From positions 682,001 through 746,000 of the forward strand of contig NZ_DATJCH010000012.1 in the NCBI RefSeq assembly GCF_035514885.1: a stretch of 64,000 bases of DNA, given 5' to 3'. The position numbers were made by a program, and so were the translations under genes. Positions 51,903 to 61,588 of this stretch are shown here, piece by piece. The notes beneath the pieces were generated by a model that made no database searches, was not told the DNA's origin, and was given only the letters and a program-made list of their open reading frames with translations. Each line of letters begins with the position of its first letter. Position 1 is the stretch's first letter. Origin of the DNA: Albibacterium sp035514885 (lineage in GTDB: Bacteria > Bacteroidota > Bacteroidia > Sphingobacteriales > Sphingobacteriaceae).

Positions 51903-52724
51903 ATGCAGCAATATCTTGATCTAATGAGAAAGGTGTACGAAGAGGGAACTGAAAAGCTTGATCGTACGGGAACGGGAACAAAGAGTATTTTTGGCTATCA
52001 AATGCGTTTCGATTTAAAAAAGGGGTTCCCCTTGGTTACTACTAAAAGGCTTCATTTAAGGTCTATTATCCACGAGCTTATCTGGTTTTTGAAGGGGGAT
52101 ACAAATATCAAGTATCTAAAAGATAACGATGTTCGCATTTGGGATGAATGGGCAGATGAGAATGGTGATTTAGGACCTGTTTATGGTTCTCAATGGCGCT
52201 CTTGGCCGAATCCTGATGGTGATAATATTGACCAGATTACACAAGTAATCAAACAATTAAAAACAAATCCTGATTCAAGGAGAATTATAGTTTCGGCATG
52301 GAATGTATCTGAAATAGACAAAATGGCTCTTCCTCCTTGCCATGCTTTTTTTCAGTTTTATGTAGCTCCTGCAGATCCATCTAAGGGCCAGAAAAAAGCA
52401 CAACTTTCTTGTCAGCTATACCAAAGAAGTGCAGATATATTTTTGGGTGTACCTTTCAACATTGCGTCCTATGCTTTATTAACCATGATGATAGCCCAAG
52501 TTTGTGATATGGAAGCGGCAGATTTTGTGCATACTTTAGGCGATGCACATTTATACAGCAACCATTTAGAGCAAGCCCAAACTCAACTTCAGAGACAGCC
52601 CTATCCGCTTCCAAGCATGAAAATAAACCCAGAGGTGAAAGATATATTTGATTTCAAGTTTGAAGATTTTGAATTAGAGAACTATCAATACCATCCACAC
52701 ATTAAAGCACCTGTTGCAGTTTAA
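51903..52724 (+). CDS. thyA: Thymidylate synthase
   Basis: The 273-residue enzyme has DRTGTGTKSIFGYQMRFDLK (about 20-39), FPLVTTKRLHLRSIIHELIW (about 41-60), the catalytic Cys in LPPCHAFFQFYV (about 144-155), LSCQLYQRSADIFLGVPFNI (about 170-189) and FVHTLGDAHLYSNHLEQ. It methylates dUMP to dTMP, using methylene-THF. It is followed by folA, which recycles the DHF product. Confidence 0.98.
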   Translation: MQQYLDLMRKVYEEGTEKLDRTGTGTKSIFGYQMRFDLKKGFPLVTTKRLHLRSIIHELIWFLKGDTNIKYLKDNDVRIWDEWADENGDLGPVYGSQWRSWPNPDGDNIDQITQVIKQLKTNPDSRRIIVSAWNVSEIDKMALPPCHAFFQFYVAPADPSKGQKKAQLSCQLYQRSADIFLGVPFNIASYALLTMMIAQVCDMEAADFVHTLGDAHLYSNHLEQAQTQLQRQPYPLPSMKINPEVKDIFDFKFEDFELENYQYHPHIKAPVAV

Positions 52725-52734
52725 AAAGACCAGT

Positions 52735-53232
52735 ATGATTTCTATAATAGTTGCAGCGGCACAAAATAATGCTATCGGTAATAATAATCAATTACTTTGG
52801 CATATGCCGGCCGATTTAAAGTTCTTTAAAGAAACGACGAGCGGGCATACGGTAATAATGGGAAGAAAAACATTTGAATCAGTGGGTAAACCATTACCTA
52901 ACCGTAGAAATATAATTATTACCAGAAAAGCTGATTATGAGGTGTCAGGAGCTGAAGTGGTTCATTCACTTGAAGAGGCTTTAAACCTTTGTAATCCAGA
53001 CGAAGAAAACTTTATTGTAGGTGGTGCCGAAATTTATTCACTAAGCATAGATCAATGTGATCTTATTTATTTGACATTAATTTATGGCGAATTTGAAGCA
53101 GACACCTTTTTTCCGCCTATATTGCAAGAATTCTGGCAATTAACATCAGAATCTTATCATGAAGCTGACGAAAAAAACCCGTTTGATTATAATTTTATGA
53201 TCTACAAAAGAAAGAAGAAACATATATTATGA
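52735..53232 (+). CDS. folA: Dihydrofolate reductase
   Basis: ATG 52735 is chosen (165 residues; an in-frame ATG at 52714 would overlap thyA). It has MISIIVAAAQNNAIGNNNQL (NADPH and folate site), LWHMPADLKFFKETTSGHTV with the catalytic acid Asp28-type residue, IMGRKTFESVGKPLPNRRNI and FIVGGAEIYSLSI. It reduces DHF to THF. The thyA-folA pair fits the dTMP cycle. It starts 10 bp after thyA. Confidence 0.97.
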   Translation: MISIIVAAAQNNAIGNNNQLLWHMPADLKFFKETTSGHTVIMGRKTFESVGKPLPNRRNIIITRKADYEVSGAEVVHSLEEALNLCNPDEENFIVGGAEIYSLSIDQCDLIYLTLIYGEFEADTFFPPILQEFWQLTSESYHEADEKNPFDYNFMIYKRKKKHIL

Positions 53233-53271
53233 CATTACGAAAATAAAACTTATCATTATTCAAATTTTTCA

Positions 53272-53279
53272 TAGATTTG
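53272..53279 (+). promoter_or_regulatory. Possible -7 box of secDF
   Basis: TAGATTTG matches TAnnTTTG, about 47 bp upstream of the secDF ATG. The -33 box is not clear at the expected spacing. Confidence 0.4.
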
Positions 53280-53325
53280 CCGACTTAACAAAACTATATA
53301 CAATAATTTTTACAATTAAAAAACG

Positions 53326-56325
53326 ATGCAAGGGAAAGGTATAATTCAATTTTTAATAGGAATAATAACACTTGCGTGTGTGTATTCTTTATCATTCACA
53401 TTCGTGGCTCGCAGTGTGGAAAAAGATGCAGCCGCATATGCTAAAGGTGACATGCAAAAGGAAAGAGCCTACCTAGACTCTGTTGCAGACCTAACCGCAT
53501 TTAATCTTGGCTTTGCAAAATACACCTATCAAGAAGCAAAAGAACGTGAAATTGCCCTAGGTCTTGACTTAAAGGGTGGTATGAACGTTACAATGGAGAT
53601 TTCCTTGCAGGAATTGATCCGTAACTTAGCTGGTGATCCTAAAGACACCAATTTTGATGAAGCATTAAAGAACGCTGAAATTCGTACGAAGGAAAGCCAA
53701 GCTGATTTCGTTACTCTATTTGGAGAAGAGTTCAAAAAACTTAGTCCGAATGTATCCTTCGCTTCCTTCTTTGCTACTAAAGATAATGTTGCTACCATTA
53801 ATGCACAATCAAGCGATGAAGAAGTATTATCATTTTTAAGATCTGAAGCCAACAGTGCTATTGACCGCTCGTTTAATATTTTACGTACTCGTATTGATAA
53901 ATTCGGTGTTTCTGCTCCAAACATTCAAAAACAACAAGGAACAAATCGTATCCTGATTGAGTTGCCGGGAGTAACAGATGAGCAACGTGTTCGTAATCTA
54001 TTGCAAGGTTCCGCAAAATTAGAGTTTTGGGAAACCTATGATAACTTAGAAATATTCTCTCTTTTAGAAAATATTAATACAACCCTTGCAGGTGCTTTAA
54101 AAAATCAAAAAACAACTACGGATAATCCCGTGGCAGATACAACTGCAGCTAGTGCTGATCAAGGTCAGTTAGCAGCTCTTACTGGTGGAAACACTGATTC
54201 CTTAAGCACAGAGAACGCTGCTGCAACACAAGATGCACAAAACAATCCTTTCTTTACAGTTGTACAACCGTCTGTAGGTTTGAATGAAGCTGGTCAGACA
54301 TCTCTTAGACCCGGACCAATAATTGGTTATGTAGCACAAAAAGATACAGCACTTGTAAATTCTTACTTGCAAAACCCAAGTGTAAAAGCAATCATTCCTG
54401 CAAATGTTAAATTAGCATGGAGTGTAAAAGTTATTAGTAAAGAAGATAAAAGACTTGAATTATATGCATTAAAACCTTCTACTTCTGATGGACAAGCGGC
54501 TTTAGGTGGTAGCGTAATTGCTGATGCGCGTGCAGACTTTGACCAACAAGGTAATCCACAAGTATTCATGATGATGAATACGGAAGGTGCGCGTGATTGG
54601 AGAAGAATTACAGCAGCAGCTTCTGCAGATCCAAACAATAAAAAAGCAATTGCAATTGTTTTAGATGATGTGGTTTACTCTGCTCCTACTGTTCAGGACG
54701 AAATTCCAAGCGGTAACTCATCTATTTCAGGAAACTTTCAGATTCAGGACACACAGGATTTAGCAAACGTATTAAAAGCTGGTCGTTTACCTGCTCCTGC
54801 TAAGATCGTTGAAGAGGCAATTATTGGCCCAACACTTGGTCAAGCGGCTATTGATGCTGGTATTAATTCATCAGTGATTGGTTTAATAGTAGTATTGGTA
54901 TTTATGGTTTGTTACTATAACAAGGCAGGTATCGTTGCCAATATTGCTGTACTATTTAACGTATTCTTTATCATGGGAATACTAGCATCTCTTGGGGCCG
55001 TGCTCACATTACCAGGTATTGCGGGTATTGTGTTAACAATGGGTACCGCCGTGGATGCAAACGTACTGATTTATGAACGGATCAGAGAGGAACTTCGATT
55101 GGGTAAATCTATCCGACAAGCATTGGCCGATGGATACAAACACGCCATGCCTTCTATCCTTGACTCACAGATTACTACATTCCTAGTAGGTCTCATCCTA
55201 TTCATCTTTGGTTCAGGTCCAATTGCAGGTTTCGCTACGACCTTAATGATAGGTATTATCTCTTCACTATTTACTTCAATATTTATATCAAGAATAATAT
55301 TCGAATGGATGTTAGAGAAGGATTGGAAAATCAGTGTTTCATATCCTTGGAGTAGCCATACCTTTTTAGGTGCAAATTATAAATTCTATAAAAACAGAAA
55401 AATTTCTTATACTATTTCTGCTATTGCGATTGCTATAAGCCTTGTCTTTATTTTCACCAAAGGATTTAACTTGGGTGTAGATTTTCAAGGTGGCCGGACA
55501 TATGTAGCTGATTTTGAAAATTCAGTGAACCTGGAAGAAGTTCGCGACTATCTGAATACTTCTTTCGGTCAAGAAACAGAGGTTAAAACTTATGGAGGAA
55601 ACGATAAACTACGTATTACCACTTCATACTTAGTTGAGGAAACCTCTGGTACTGCTGATGACGAAGTACTTGCAAAACTAAACGAAGGGCTTAATCAAGT
55701 TCAAAACAACGCACATGAAATTGTTAGTTCGCAAAAGGTAGGACCAACTATCGCTAACGATATTAAGATTTCAGCTATTTATTCAATGGTATTTGCAATC
55801 ATAGGTATTGGAATATATGTATTAATCCGTTTTCGTAAATGGCAGTACAGTTTAGCTTCGGCTGCTGCTTTATTGCATGATGCCATTATATTATTGGGTA
55901 TATTCTCTATTTTTGATGGTATATTGCCATTCTCATTGGATATGGATCAAAACTTTATTGCGGCAATACTAACCGTTTTAGGTTATTCAATCAATGACAC
56001 CGTGGTTGTATTTGACCGTATGCGTGAATACTTAAATATTCCTTCTAATCGTAAAAAGAATCATGGAGAAATTATCAATGAGGCTATCAACAGCACTTTA
56101 AGTAGAACTATTATTACTTCATTAACCGTAATATTTGTAATAGGTGTCCTATTTGTATTCGGTGGAGAAGTAATCAGATCATTCTCATTTGCAATCTTAA
56201 TAGGATTAATTATAGGAACTTACTCTTCAATCTTTACAGCTGCTCCGATTGTTGGAGATTTGACTAAGGATGAAGAAGATGAGGTTAAAGTAGTAACAGA
56301 AAAAGCTAAAGTAATAAAAGCTTAG
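53326..56325 (+). CDS. secDF: Fused SecD-SecF protein translocase subunit
   Basis: The 999-residue protein combines SecD and SecF, the common Bacteroidota form. SecD has LGLDLKGGMNVTMEI (about 77-91), AIAIVLDDVVYSAPTVQDEI (about 440-459) and GTAVDANVLIYERIREELRL (about 575-594). SecF has GVDFQGGRTYVADFENS (about 717-733) and GYSINDTVVVFDRMREYLNI (about 886-905). It uses the proton gradient to assist export after SecA. A low-complexity Gln/Ala/Thr insert is present between about 260 and 310 of SecD. A terminator follows. Confidence 0.97.
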   Translation: MQGKGIIQFLIGIITLACVYSLSFTFVARSVEKDAAAYAKGDMQKERAYLDSVADLTAFNLGFAKYTYQEAKEREIALGLDLKGGMNVTMEISLQELIRNLAGDPKDTNFDEALKNAEIRTKESQADFVTLFGEEFKKLSPNVSFASFFATKDNVATINAQSSDEEVLSFLRSEANSAIDRSFNILRTRIDKFGVSAPNIQKQQGTNRILIELPGVTDEQRVRNLLQGSAKLEFWETYDNLEIFSLLENINTTLAGALKNQKTTTDNPVADTTAASADQGQLAALTGGNTDSLSTENAAATQDAQNNPFFTVVQPSVGLNEAGQTSLRPGPIIGYVAQKDTALVNSYLQNPSVKAIIPANVKLAWSVKVISKEDKRLELYALKPSTSDGQAALGGSVIADARADFDQQGNPQVFMMMNTEGARDWRRITAAASADPNNKKAIAIVLDDVVYSAPTVQDEIPSGNSSISGNFQIQDTQDLANVLKAGRLPAPAKIVEEAIIGPTLGQAAIDAGINSSVIGLIVVLVFMVCYYNKAGIVANIAVLFNVFFIMGILASLGAVLTLPGIAGIVLTMGTAVDANVLIYERIREELRLGKSIRQALADGYKHAMPSILDSQITTFLVGLILFIFGSGPIAGFATTLMIGIISSLFTSIFISRIIFEWMLEKDWKISVSYPWSSHTFLGANYKFYKNRKISYTISAIAIAISLVFIFTKGFNLGVDFQGGRTYVADFENSVNLEEVRDYLNTSFGQETEVKTYGGNDKLRITTSYLVEETSGTADDEVLAKLNEGLNQVQNNAHEIVSSQKVGPTIANDIKISAIYSMVFAIIGIGIYVLIRFRKWQYSLASAAALLHDAIILLGIFSIFDGILPFSLDMDQNFIAAILTVLGYSINDTVVVFDRMREYLNIPSNRKKNHGEIINEAINSTLSRTIITSLTVIFVIGVLFVFGGEVIRSFSFAILIGLIIGTYSSIFTAAPIVGDLTKDEEDEVKVVTEKAKVIKA

Positions 56326-56345
56326 AGATATCAAAGTCTGATAAT

Positions 56346-56378
56346 AAAAGAGGATAGCCTATTGACTATCCTCTTTTT
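56346..56378 (+). terminator. Intrinsic terminator after secDF
   Basis: AAAAGAGGATAG (56346-56357) pairs perfectly with CTATCCTCTTTT (56366-56377) with an 8-nt loop, followed by T residues. It ends secDF transcription. Confidence 0.88.
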
Positions 56379-56433
56379 GTTTGATTTTTTTATTAGATTC
56401 TTAAAAGAAATCAATAATTAAAGAAAAACTCAT

Positions 56434-56441
56434 TATATTTG
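56434..56441 (+). promoter_or_regulatory. Possible -7 box of the MarR gene
   Basis: TATATTTG matches TAnnTTTG fully, 18 bp before the marR ATG, so the 5' leader would be short. A -33 TTTG was not found at the right spacing. Confidence 0.45.
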
Positions 56442-56458
56442 TCACACTAATTATTGCT

Positions 56459-56905
56459 ATGCATAAAGATACTTTTAACCGTTATTCATTATTGTTAGAC
56501 TGTACCGCAAGACGCGTTAAACAATATGCTCAAGTACAATTTAATTTGGGTAAATACGGAGTTACGGTTGATCAATGGGCAGTTTTAAAAAACTTAAATC
56601 ATACAACTAATATATCTCAAAAGGAATTAGCTAAACTTTGTGGAAAAGACCAGCCTACATTAACACGTATCCTTGATTTATTGGTAAAGAAAGGATTTGT
56701 AGAACGCACAGTTCACCAGAGTGACAGACGTTCTTTTATTGTACAATTAAGTGAAGAAGGTCGTAGTAAGGTTTCTGAATTGGAACCAAATGTTCGTGAA
56801 ATAAGAATGAAAGCTTGGGAGAATCTTGATGAAAATGATTTTGATGATCTACAGCGTATATTAAATACTATTTATAATAATTTAGAATTAAACAATAATG
56901 ATTAA
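56459..56905 (+). CDS. MarR-family transcriptional regulator
   Basis: The 148-residue protein has the winged-helix of MarR: VTVDQWAVLKNLNHTTNISQ (about 35-54), KELAKLCGKDQPTLTRILDL (about 55-74) and LVKKGFVERTVHQSDRRSFI (about 75-94; the wing with the D-R-R motif). It overlaps the reductase gene by 8 bp, so it likely regulates the MarR-FNR-ferredoxin operon, perhaps in response to redox or phenolic signals. The ligand is unknown. Confidence 0.93.
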   Translation: MHKDTFNRYSLLLDCTARRVKQYAQVQFNLGKYGVTVDQWAVLKNLNHTTNISQKELAKLCGKDQPTLTRILDLLVKKGFVERTVHQSDRRSFIVQLSEEGRSKVSELEPNVREIRMKAWENLDENDFDDLQRILNTIYNNLELNNND

Positions 56906-57902
56906 TACTGATATCTGCATCATTGGTGCTGGCCCAGTTGGTTTATTTGCTGTTTTCGAAACAGGCTTATTAAAAATGCGCTGTCATTTAATAGACGCGC
57001 TTCCTCAAATAGGCGGACAGCTTTCAGAGATCTACCCTCATAAACCAATTTATGATATCCCTGGCTATCCTACAATTAAGGCTCAAGAATTAATTGATAA
57101 CCAGATGGAACAGATTGCTCCATTCCATCCTACCTTTACTTTAGGTGAACGTGTTGAGAAACTAGAAAAACTAGAAGACGGTTCGTTTATACTTACAAGT
57201 AATGAAGGTACTGTAATTTCTTGTAAAGTTGTAGTAATTGCGGGTGGTTTAGGTTCTTTTGAGCCAAGAAAACCGGCTGTTATAGGCCTAGAGGATTTTG
57301 AAGGAAAGGGCGTTAGCTATATGATTAAGAATCCGGAAGCTTATCGCGATCAGAAAGTAGTACTAGCTGGTGGTGGAGACTCTGCCCTTGATTGGACTAT
57401 ATTTTTAGCTGATATCGCAAAAGAAGTTACTTTGATTCACAGAAGCGATAGCTTTAGAGGTGCTCCAGATTCAGCTGAAAAGGTATTTAATCTTGCAAGC
57501 CAAGGAAAGATCCGCTTACTTTTACAATGCAACTTAAACTCGGTACACGGGAATGGCAGAATTAATAAAGTGGGAGTTCTTGACAAGAGTAAAACGGAGA
57601 CGTTTATTGAGGCTGATTCTTTAATTCCATTGTTTGGATTAAGTCCGAAATTAGGTCCTATTGGAGAATGGGGTTTAAATATCGATAAATCAGCTATTGA
57701 AGTTAATACTTTTGATTTCAGCACAAATGTAGATGGTATTTTTGCTATTGGGGATATCAATACTTATCCGGGTAAACTTAAATTAATTCTTTGTGGATAC
57801 CACGAAGCAGCATTGATGGCCCAAAGTGCCTTTAAATATGTATTCCCTAATCAGAAATTAAGCTTTAAATACACTACTGTAAACGGAATCAACGAATTTT
57901 AA
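56898..57902 (+). CDS. Thioredoxin-reductase-like ferredoxin-NADP+ reductase (type 2 FNR)
   Basis: The 334-residue flavoprotein has FAD-binding ICIIGAGPVGLFAVFETGLL (about 6-25), IGGQLSEIYPHKPIYDIPGY (about 39-58), the NADPH-binding VVLAGGGDSALDWTIFL (about 154-170) and the FAD C-terminal VDGIFAIGDINTYPGKLKLI (about 277-296). It lacks a CxxC redox pair, so it is FNR-like rather than TrxR. It should transfer electrons between NADPH and the ferredoxin that follows. It overlaps MarR by 8 bp. Confidence 0.9.
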   Translation: MINTDICIIGAGPVGLFAVFETGLLKMRCHLIDALPQIGGQLSEIYPHKPIYDIPGYPTIKAQELIDNQMEQIAPFHPTFTLGERVEKLEKLEDGSFILTSNEGTVISCKVVVIAGGLGSFEPRKPAVIGLEDFEGKGVSYMIKNPEAYRDQKVVLAGGGDSALDWTIFLADIAKEVTLIHRSDSFRGAPDSAEKVFNLASQGKIRLLLQCNLNSVHGNGRINKVGVLDKSKTETFIEADSLIPLFGLSPKLGPIGEWGLNIDKSAIEVNTFDFSTNVDGIFAIGDINTYPGKLKLILCGYHEAALMAQSAFKYVFPNQKLSFKYTTVNGINEF

Positions 57903-57905
57903 TAA

Positions 57906-58232
57906 ATGGAAAACGATTTAATCAACATTTCGGTAGAAGATCAGGAAGGAAATGTACAAGATTTAGAAATCCCTACCGATATAAGTTTAAGCTTAATGGA
58001 GGTGTTAAAAGCCTCTGAATATGATATTTTAGCGACATGTGGAGGTATGGCATTATGTGCCACCTGTCATATTCAGGTACTAGATGACTTCGAGTTACCT
58101 GAACCAGGAGATGATGAAGCAGATATGTTAGACACTTTACATAATGCACAATCAGATAGCAGACTATCTTGTCAGATCCGTGTAACTCCTGCTTTGCAGG
58201 GTATGCGAATCAAAATTATCGGTGCTGAATAA
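57906..58232 (+). CDS. [2Fe-2S] ferredoxin (adrenodoxin-type)
   Basis: The 108-residue protein has the vertebrate/bacterial adrenodoxin-type cluster: Cys residues in ATCGGMALCATCHIQV (about 39-54; C-x5-C-x2-C) and LSCQIRVTP (about 83-91; the fourth Cys). Its N-terminus, ISVEDQEGNVQDLEIP, fits the fold. It probably receives or gives electrons via the type 2 FNR encoded 3 bp upstream. A bidirectional terminator follows. Confidence 0.93.
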   Translation: MENDLINISVEDQEGNVQDLEIPTDISLSLMEVLKASEYDILATCGGMALCATCHIQVLDDFELPEPGDDEADMLDTLHNAQSDSRLSCQIRVTPALQGMRIKIIGAE

Positions 58233-58259
58233 ATAAACATATTCTGTACTAACAAAACT

Positions 58260-58291
58260 AAAAAGGGAGAAACAAATGTTTCTCCCTTTTT
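58260..58291. terminator. Bidirectional intrinsic terminator
   Basis: AAAAAGGGAGAAAC (58260-58273) pairs perfectly with GTTTCTCCCTTTTT (58278-58291), with loop AAAT. It separates the ferredoxin gene from the convergent rplT. Confidence 0.88.
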
Positions 58292-58316
58292 AGTTAATAG
58301 ATAGACTAAATTTAAC

Positions 58317-58661
58317 TTATTTTACAGCGTCTATAACAGCTTTAAAAGCTTCTGGTTGATTCATTGCTAAATCTGCAAGAACCTTACGATTTAAGCTAAT
58401 ATTACTCTTAGACAATTTACCCATCAATTGAGAATATGAAATTCCATGTTGACGAGCACCTGCGTTAATACGTTGAATCCATAGTGCCCTAAACTCTCTT
58501 TTCTTGGTTTTACGGTCGCGATAAGCATACTGTAAACCTTTTTCTAATGTATTTTTTGCGATGGTGTAAACCTTACCGCGTGATCCATAATAGCCTTTGG
58601 CTAATTTAAGAATCTTTTTTCTTCTTCTTCTCGAAGCAACTGCGTTTACCGAACGTGGCAT
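58317..58661 (-). CDS. rplT: 50S ribosomal protein L20
   Basis: The 114-residue protein is a complete L20: MPRSVNAVASRRRRKKILKL at the N-terminus, AKGYYGSRGKVYTIAKNTLE, KTKKREFRALWIQRINAGAR and SYSQLMGKLSKSNISLNRKV. It binds 23S rRNA and is needed early in 50S assembly. It is the last gene of thrS-infC-rpmI-rplT. The 80-bp gap to rpmI shows no clear regulatory structure. Confidence 0.98.
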   Translation of the reverse strand: MPRSVNAVASRRRRKKILKLAKGYYGSRGKVYTIAKNTLEKGLQYAYRDRKTKKREFRALWIQRINAGARQHGISYSQLMGKLSKSNISLNRKVLADLAMNQPEAFKAVIDAVK

Positions 58662-58741
58662 AATCTTAATTATTTTGGTTACTAGGTGCCATGTTTTGCA
58701 ATGGACTTACGACCCTGTACCTGGTTTCTAATTTTTGTTAA

Positions 58742-58942
58742 TTATTTTCCTATTGTAAGCATACGTTTAACATTACCCATATCACCATCTGAAACTAAGC
58801 TGGTTTGACCGAGATTACGTTTACGTTTTTTCGACATCTTAGTTAAGATGTGACTTTTGTATGCATTTTTTCTTTTAATTTTACCTGTTCCAGTAAGCTT
58901 AAAACGCTTTTTAGCACTGGAAGTGGTTTTCATTTTTGGCAT
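58742..58942 (-). CDS. rpmI: 50S ribosomal protein L35
   Basis: The 66-residue protein is a full L35: MPKMKTTSSAKKRFKLTGTG, IKRKNAYKSHILTKMSKKRK, and a basic tail. It sits between infC and rplT, the conserved order. Confidence 0.98.
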   Translation of the reverse strand: MPKMKTTSSAKKRFKLTGTGKIKRKNAYKSHILTKMSKKRKRNLGQTSLVSDGDMGNVKRMLTIGK

Positions 58943-58997
58943 AATTCTATTTATTTTTATCTATCTATTTTCTTTATTAATTACCATATCGGTAATA

Positions 58998-59567
58998 TTA
59001 TTTTTTAGGAGAATTCTTTGGTGAAAGAGTAATAAACATTCGTTTACCTTCCAATTTAGGAAGCAACTCCACCTTTCCCTGGTCTTCTAATGCTTGTGCA
59101 AATCTTAAAAGAAGAATCTCTCCTTGTTCCTTGTATACAATAGCACGACCTTTAAAATGAACATACGCTCTTACCTTTTCTCCCGATTCTAAAAACTTCT
59201 GTGCATGTTTAAGTTTAAACTCAAAATCATGGTCATTTGTATTAGGACCGAAACGAATCTCCTTTATAACCGTTTGCTTTGCATTCGATTTAATTTCCTT
59301 AAGTTTTTTCTTTTGCTCGTAAACAAATTTACTGTAATCTACTATCTTACATACTGGAGGAACAGCATTCGGTGAAATCTCAACTAAATCAAGGTCAAGC
59401 TCATCAGCCATTGCTATAGCTTCGCGAGTTGGATATATTCCTTGTTCTATGTTATCACCGACTAAACGAACTTCAGTAGCTCGTATAAGGTTATTAATCC
59501 TATGATCGGGTTCTTTCTTTTTAAAAGGTAGCCTTGGGCCCCTAGATCCTGGTCTTTTTAATGCCAA
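58998..59567 (-). CDS. infC: Translation initiation factor IF-3
   Basis: The 189-residue protein shows the IF-3 N-domain (DHRINNLIRATEVRLVGDNI, about 21-40) and C-domain (KEIRFGPNTNDHDFEFKLKH, about 105-124; VHFKGRAIVYKEQGEILLLR). It blocks subunit association and checks start codons. The only workable start is TTG 59567, just 11 bp after thrS, with AAAAAGAAA upstream. Non-AUG starts are typical of infC and allow IF-3 to limit its own translation. Confidence 0.96.
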   Translation of the reverse strand: MALKRPGSRGPRLPFKKKEPDHRINNLIRATEVRLVGDNIEQGIYPTREAIAMADELDLDLVEISPNAVPPVCKIVDYSKFVYEQKKKLKEIKSNAKQTVIKEIRFGPNTNDHDFEFKLKHAQKFLESGEKVRAYVHFKGRAIVYKEQGEILLLRFAQALEDQGKVELLPKLEGKRMFITLSPKNSPKK

Positions 59568-59578
59568 ATTATTTCTTT

Positions 59579-61504
59579 TTAAACAGTTATTTCTTTTGTT
59601 AATTGTTCGCTAAAAGCATCTTTACTCATTGTGCCTAAATCACCATCTCCATGCTTACGCACGGATAAAGTATCAGTTTCCACTTCCTTTTCCCCTACTA
59701 TGATCATATAAGGGATTTTTTTGAGCTCAGCGTCACGAATTTTCCGTCCAACCTTCTCATCACGCAAATCAATTAATCCGCGAATATCGCTATTATTCAG
59801 TGATTCCAAAAGTTTTTTCGCATATTCTTCGTATTTTTCTGATACAGGAAGAATGATAAACTGCTCAGGTGCAAGCCATAATGGAAACTTGCCGGCACAG
59901 TGTTCAATTAAAACTGCAATAAAACGTTCCAATGAACCAAATGGTGCACGGTGAATCATTACAGGTCGGTGTTTCATATTATCACTACCGGTGTATTCAA
60001 GTTCAAATCGCTCAGGCAAATTATAGTCAACTTGTATAGTTCCAAGCTGCCATTTTCTACCTAAAGCATCTTTTACCATAAAATCAAGCTTAGGGCCATA
60101 GAAAGCTGCTTCGCCTAATTCTACTACAGTTTTTAAACCTTTTTCGGCAGCAGATTCAATGATTGCAGTTTCTGCGAGATTCCAATTCTCATCGGAACCA
60201 ATATACTTACTTTTATTTTCCGGATCACGCAAAGATATCTGCGCAGTATAATCATTAAAACCTAATGCTCCAAATACGTACAGAACCAGGTCAATAACCT
60301 TCTTAAATTCTTCTTTAACCTGATCGGGTCGGCAAAACAAATGAGCATCATCTTGTGTAAAACCTCTAACACGTGTTAATCCATGAAGTTCTCCACTTTG
60401 TTCATAACGATATACGGTTCCGAATTCTGCAAATCGAACAGGTAAATCTTTGTATGATCGAGGTTTTGTCTTGTAAATTTCACAATGGTGCGGACAATTC
60501 ATCGGCTTCAATAAAAACTCCTCCCCTTCTTGTGGAGTTTTTATTGGTTGAAATGAATCTGCACCATATTTTTCATAATGTCCGGAAGTTACATATAAAT
60601 TTTTATGCCCTATATGAGGAGTAACTACTGGTTCGTATCCTGCCTTTATCTGCGCACGTTGTAAAAAGTCGATCAACTTTTGCCGTAAAATTGCACCTTT
60701 TGGTAACCATAAAGGCAATCCCATTCCTACTTTTTCAGAAAATGCAAATAGCTCTAACTCTTTGCCTAATTTGCGATGATCTCGTTTCTTTGCTTCCTCA
60801 ATCATCTTAAGGTATTCTACTAACTCACCTTGTTTTGGAAAACTAACTCCATAGATACGAGTAAGTTGCTTTCTACTTTCATCACCTCTCCAGTAAGCAC
60901 CAGCTACATTTGTTAATTTAATAGCTTTAATAAAACCTGTATTAGGGATATGTGGACCACGGCATAAATCTGTAAAATTACCTTGCTTATAAAAAGTTAT
61001 GGTCCCATCTTCTAAATCCTTAATCAAGTCAAGTTTGTACTCGTCTCCTTTATTAGTAAAATAAGTTTCAGCTTCTGCCTTACTTACTGACTCTCTGATG
61101 TATTCAGATTTAGTTCTGGCTAATTCAAGCATCTTCTTCTCGATATTCGGCAACTCATCTGATGAAAATTCATAATCACCAAAATCGACATCGTAATAAA
61201 AGCCTGTTTCAATTGCCGGACCAATACCTAATTTTACACCTGGATAAAGAGCCTCTAATGCTTCTGCCATTAAATGAGCAGATGAATGCCAAAAGGTAGA
61301 TTTTCCATGTGTGTCGTTCCAGGTTAAAAGTTTTACATGTGCATTATTTTCGATTGGACGACTAGCATCCCACACTTGACCATTAACTTCGGCAGCTAAG
61401 ACATTTCGGGCTAAGCCCTCTGAAATAGATAAAGCAATCTGATATGCATTGGTTCCTTTAGGAAATTCTTTTATAGAACCGTCAGGAAGAGTTATTTCAA
61501 TCAT
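59579..61504 (-). CDS. thrS: Threonyl-tRNA synthetase
   Basis: ATG 61504 gives 641 residues (a TTG 6 bp upstream is less likely). It has an N-terminal TGS domain (IEITLPDGSIKEFPKGTNAY), the editing domain (HSSAHLMAEALEALYPGVKL, about 72-91; CRGPHIPNTGFI), class II motifs with FRFAEFGTVYRYEQSGELHG-like region (about 362-380), the zinc Cys in LKPMNCPHHCEIYKT (about 334-348), and the anticodon-binding C-domain. It charges tRNA-Thr. It is the first gene of the thrS-infC-rpmI-rplT operon. Confidence 0.98.
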   Translation of the reverse strand: MIEITLPDGSIKEFPKGTNAYQIALSISEGLARNVLAAEVNGQVWDASRPIENNAHVKLLTWNDTHGKSTFWHSSAHLMAEALEALYPGVKLGIGPAIETGFYYDVDFGDYEFSSDELPNIEKKMLELARTKSEYIRESVSKAEAETYFTNKGDEYKLDLIKDLEDGTITFYKQGNFTDLCRGPHIPNTGFIKAIKLTNVAGAYWRGDESRKQLTRIYGVSFPKQGELVEYLKMIEEAKKRDHRKLGKELELFAFSEKVGMGLPLWLPKGAILRQKLIDFLQRAQIKAGYEPVVTPHIGHKNLYVTSGHYEKYGADSFQPIKTPQEGEEFLLKPMNCPHHCEIYKTKPRSYKDLPVRFAEFGTVYRYEQSGELHGLTRVRGFTQDDAHLFCRPDQVKEEFKKVIDLVLYVFGALGFNDYTAQISLRDPENKSKYIGSDENWNLAETAIIESAAEKGLKTVVELGEAAFYGPKLDFMVKDALGRKWQLGTIQVDYNLPERFELEYTGSDNMKHRPVMIHRAPFGSLERFIAVLIEHCAGKFPLWLAPEQFIILPVSEKYEEYAKKLLESLNNSDIRGLIDLRDEKVGRKIRDAELKKIPYMIIVGEKEVETDTLSVRKHGDGDLGTMSKDAFSEQLTKEITV

Positions 61505-61588
61505 TAACAAATATGATTTTTTTAGTTTCTAATAATACAAATATAAGTAAAAAGCATTGATATTAGCAGAGGCAACAAGTTGAACTTA

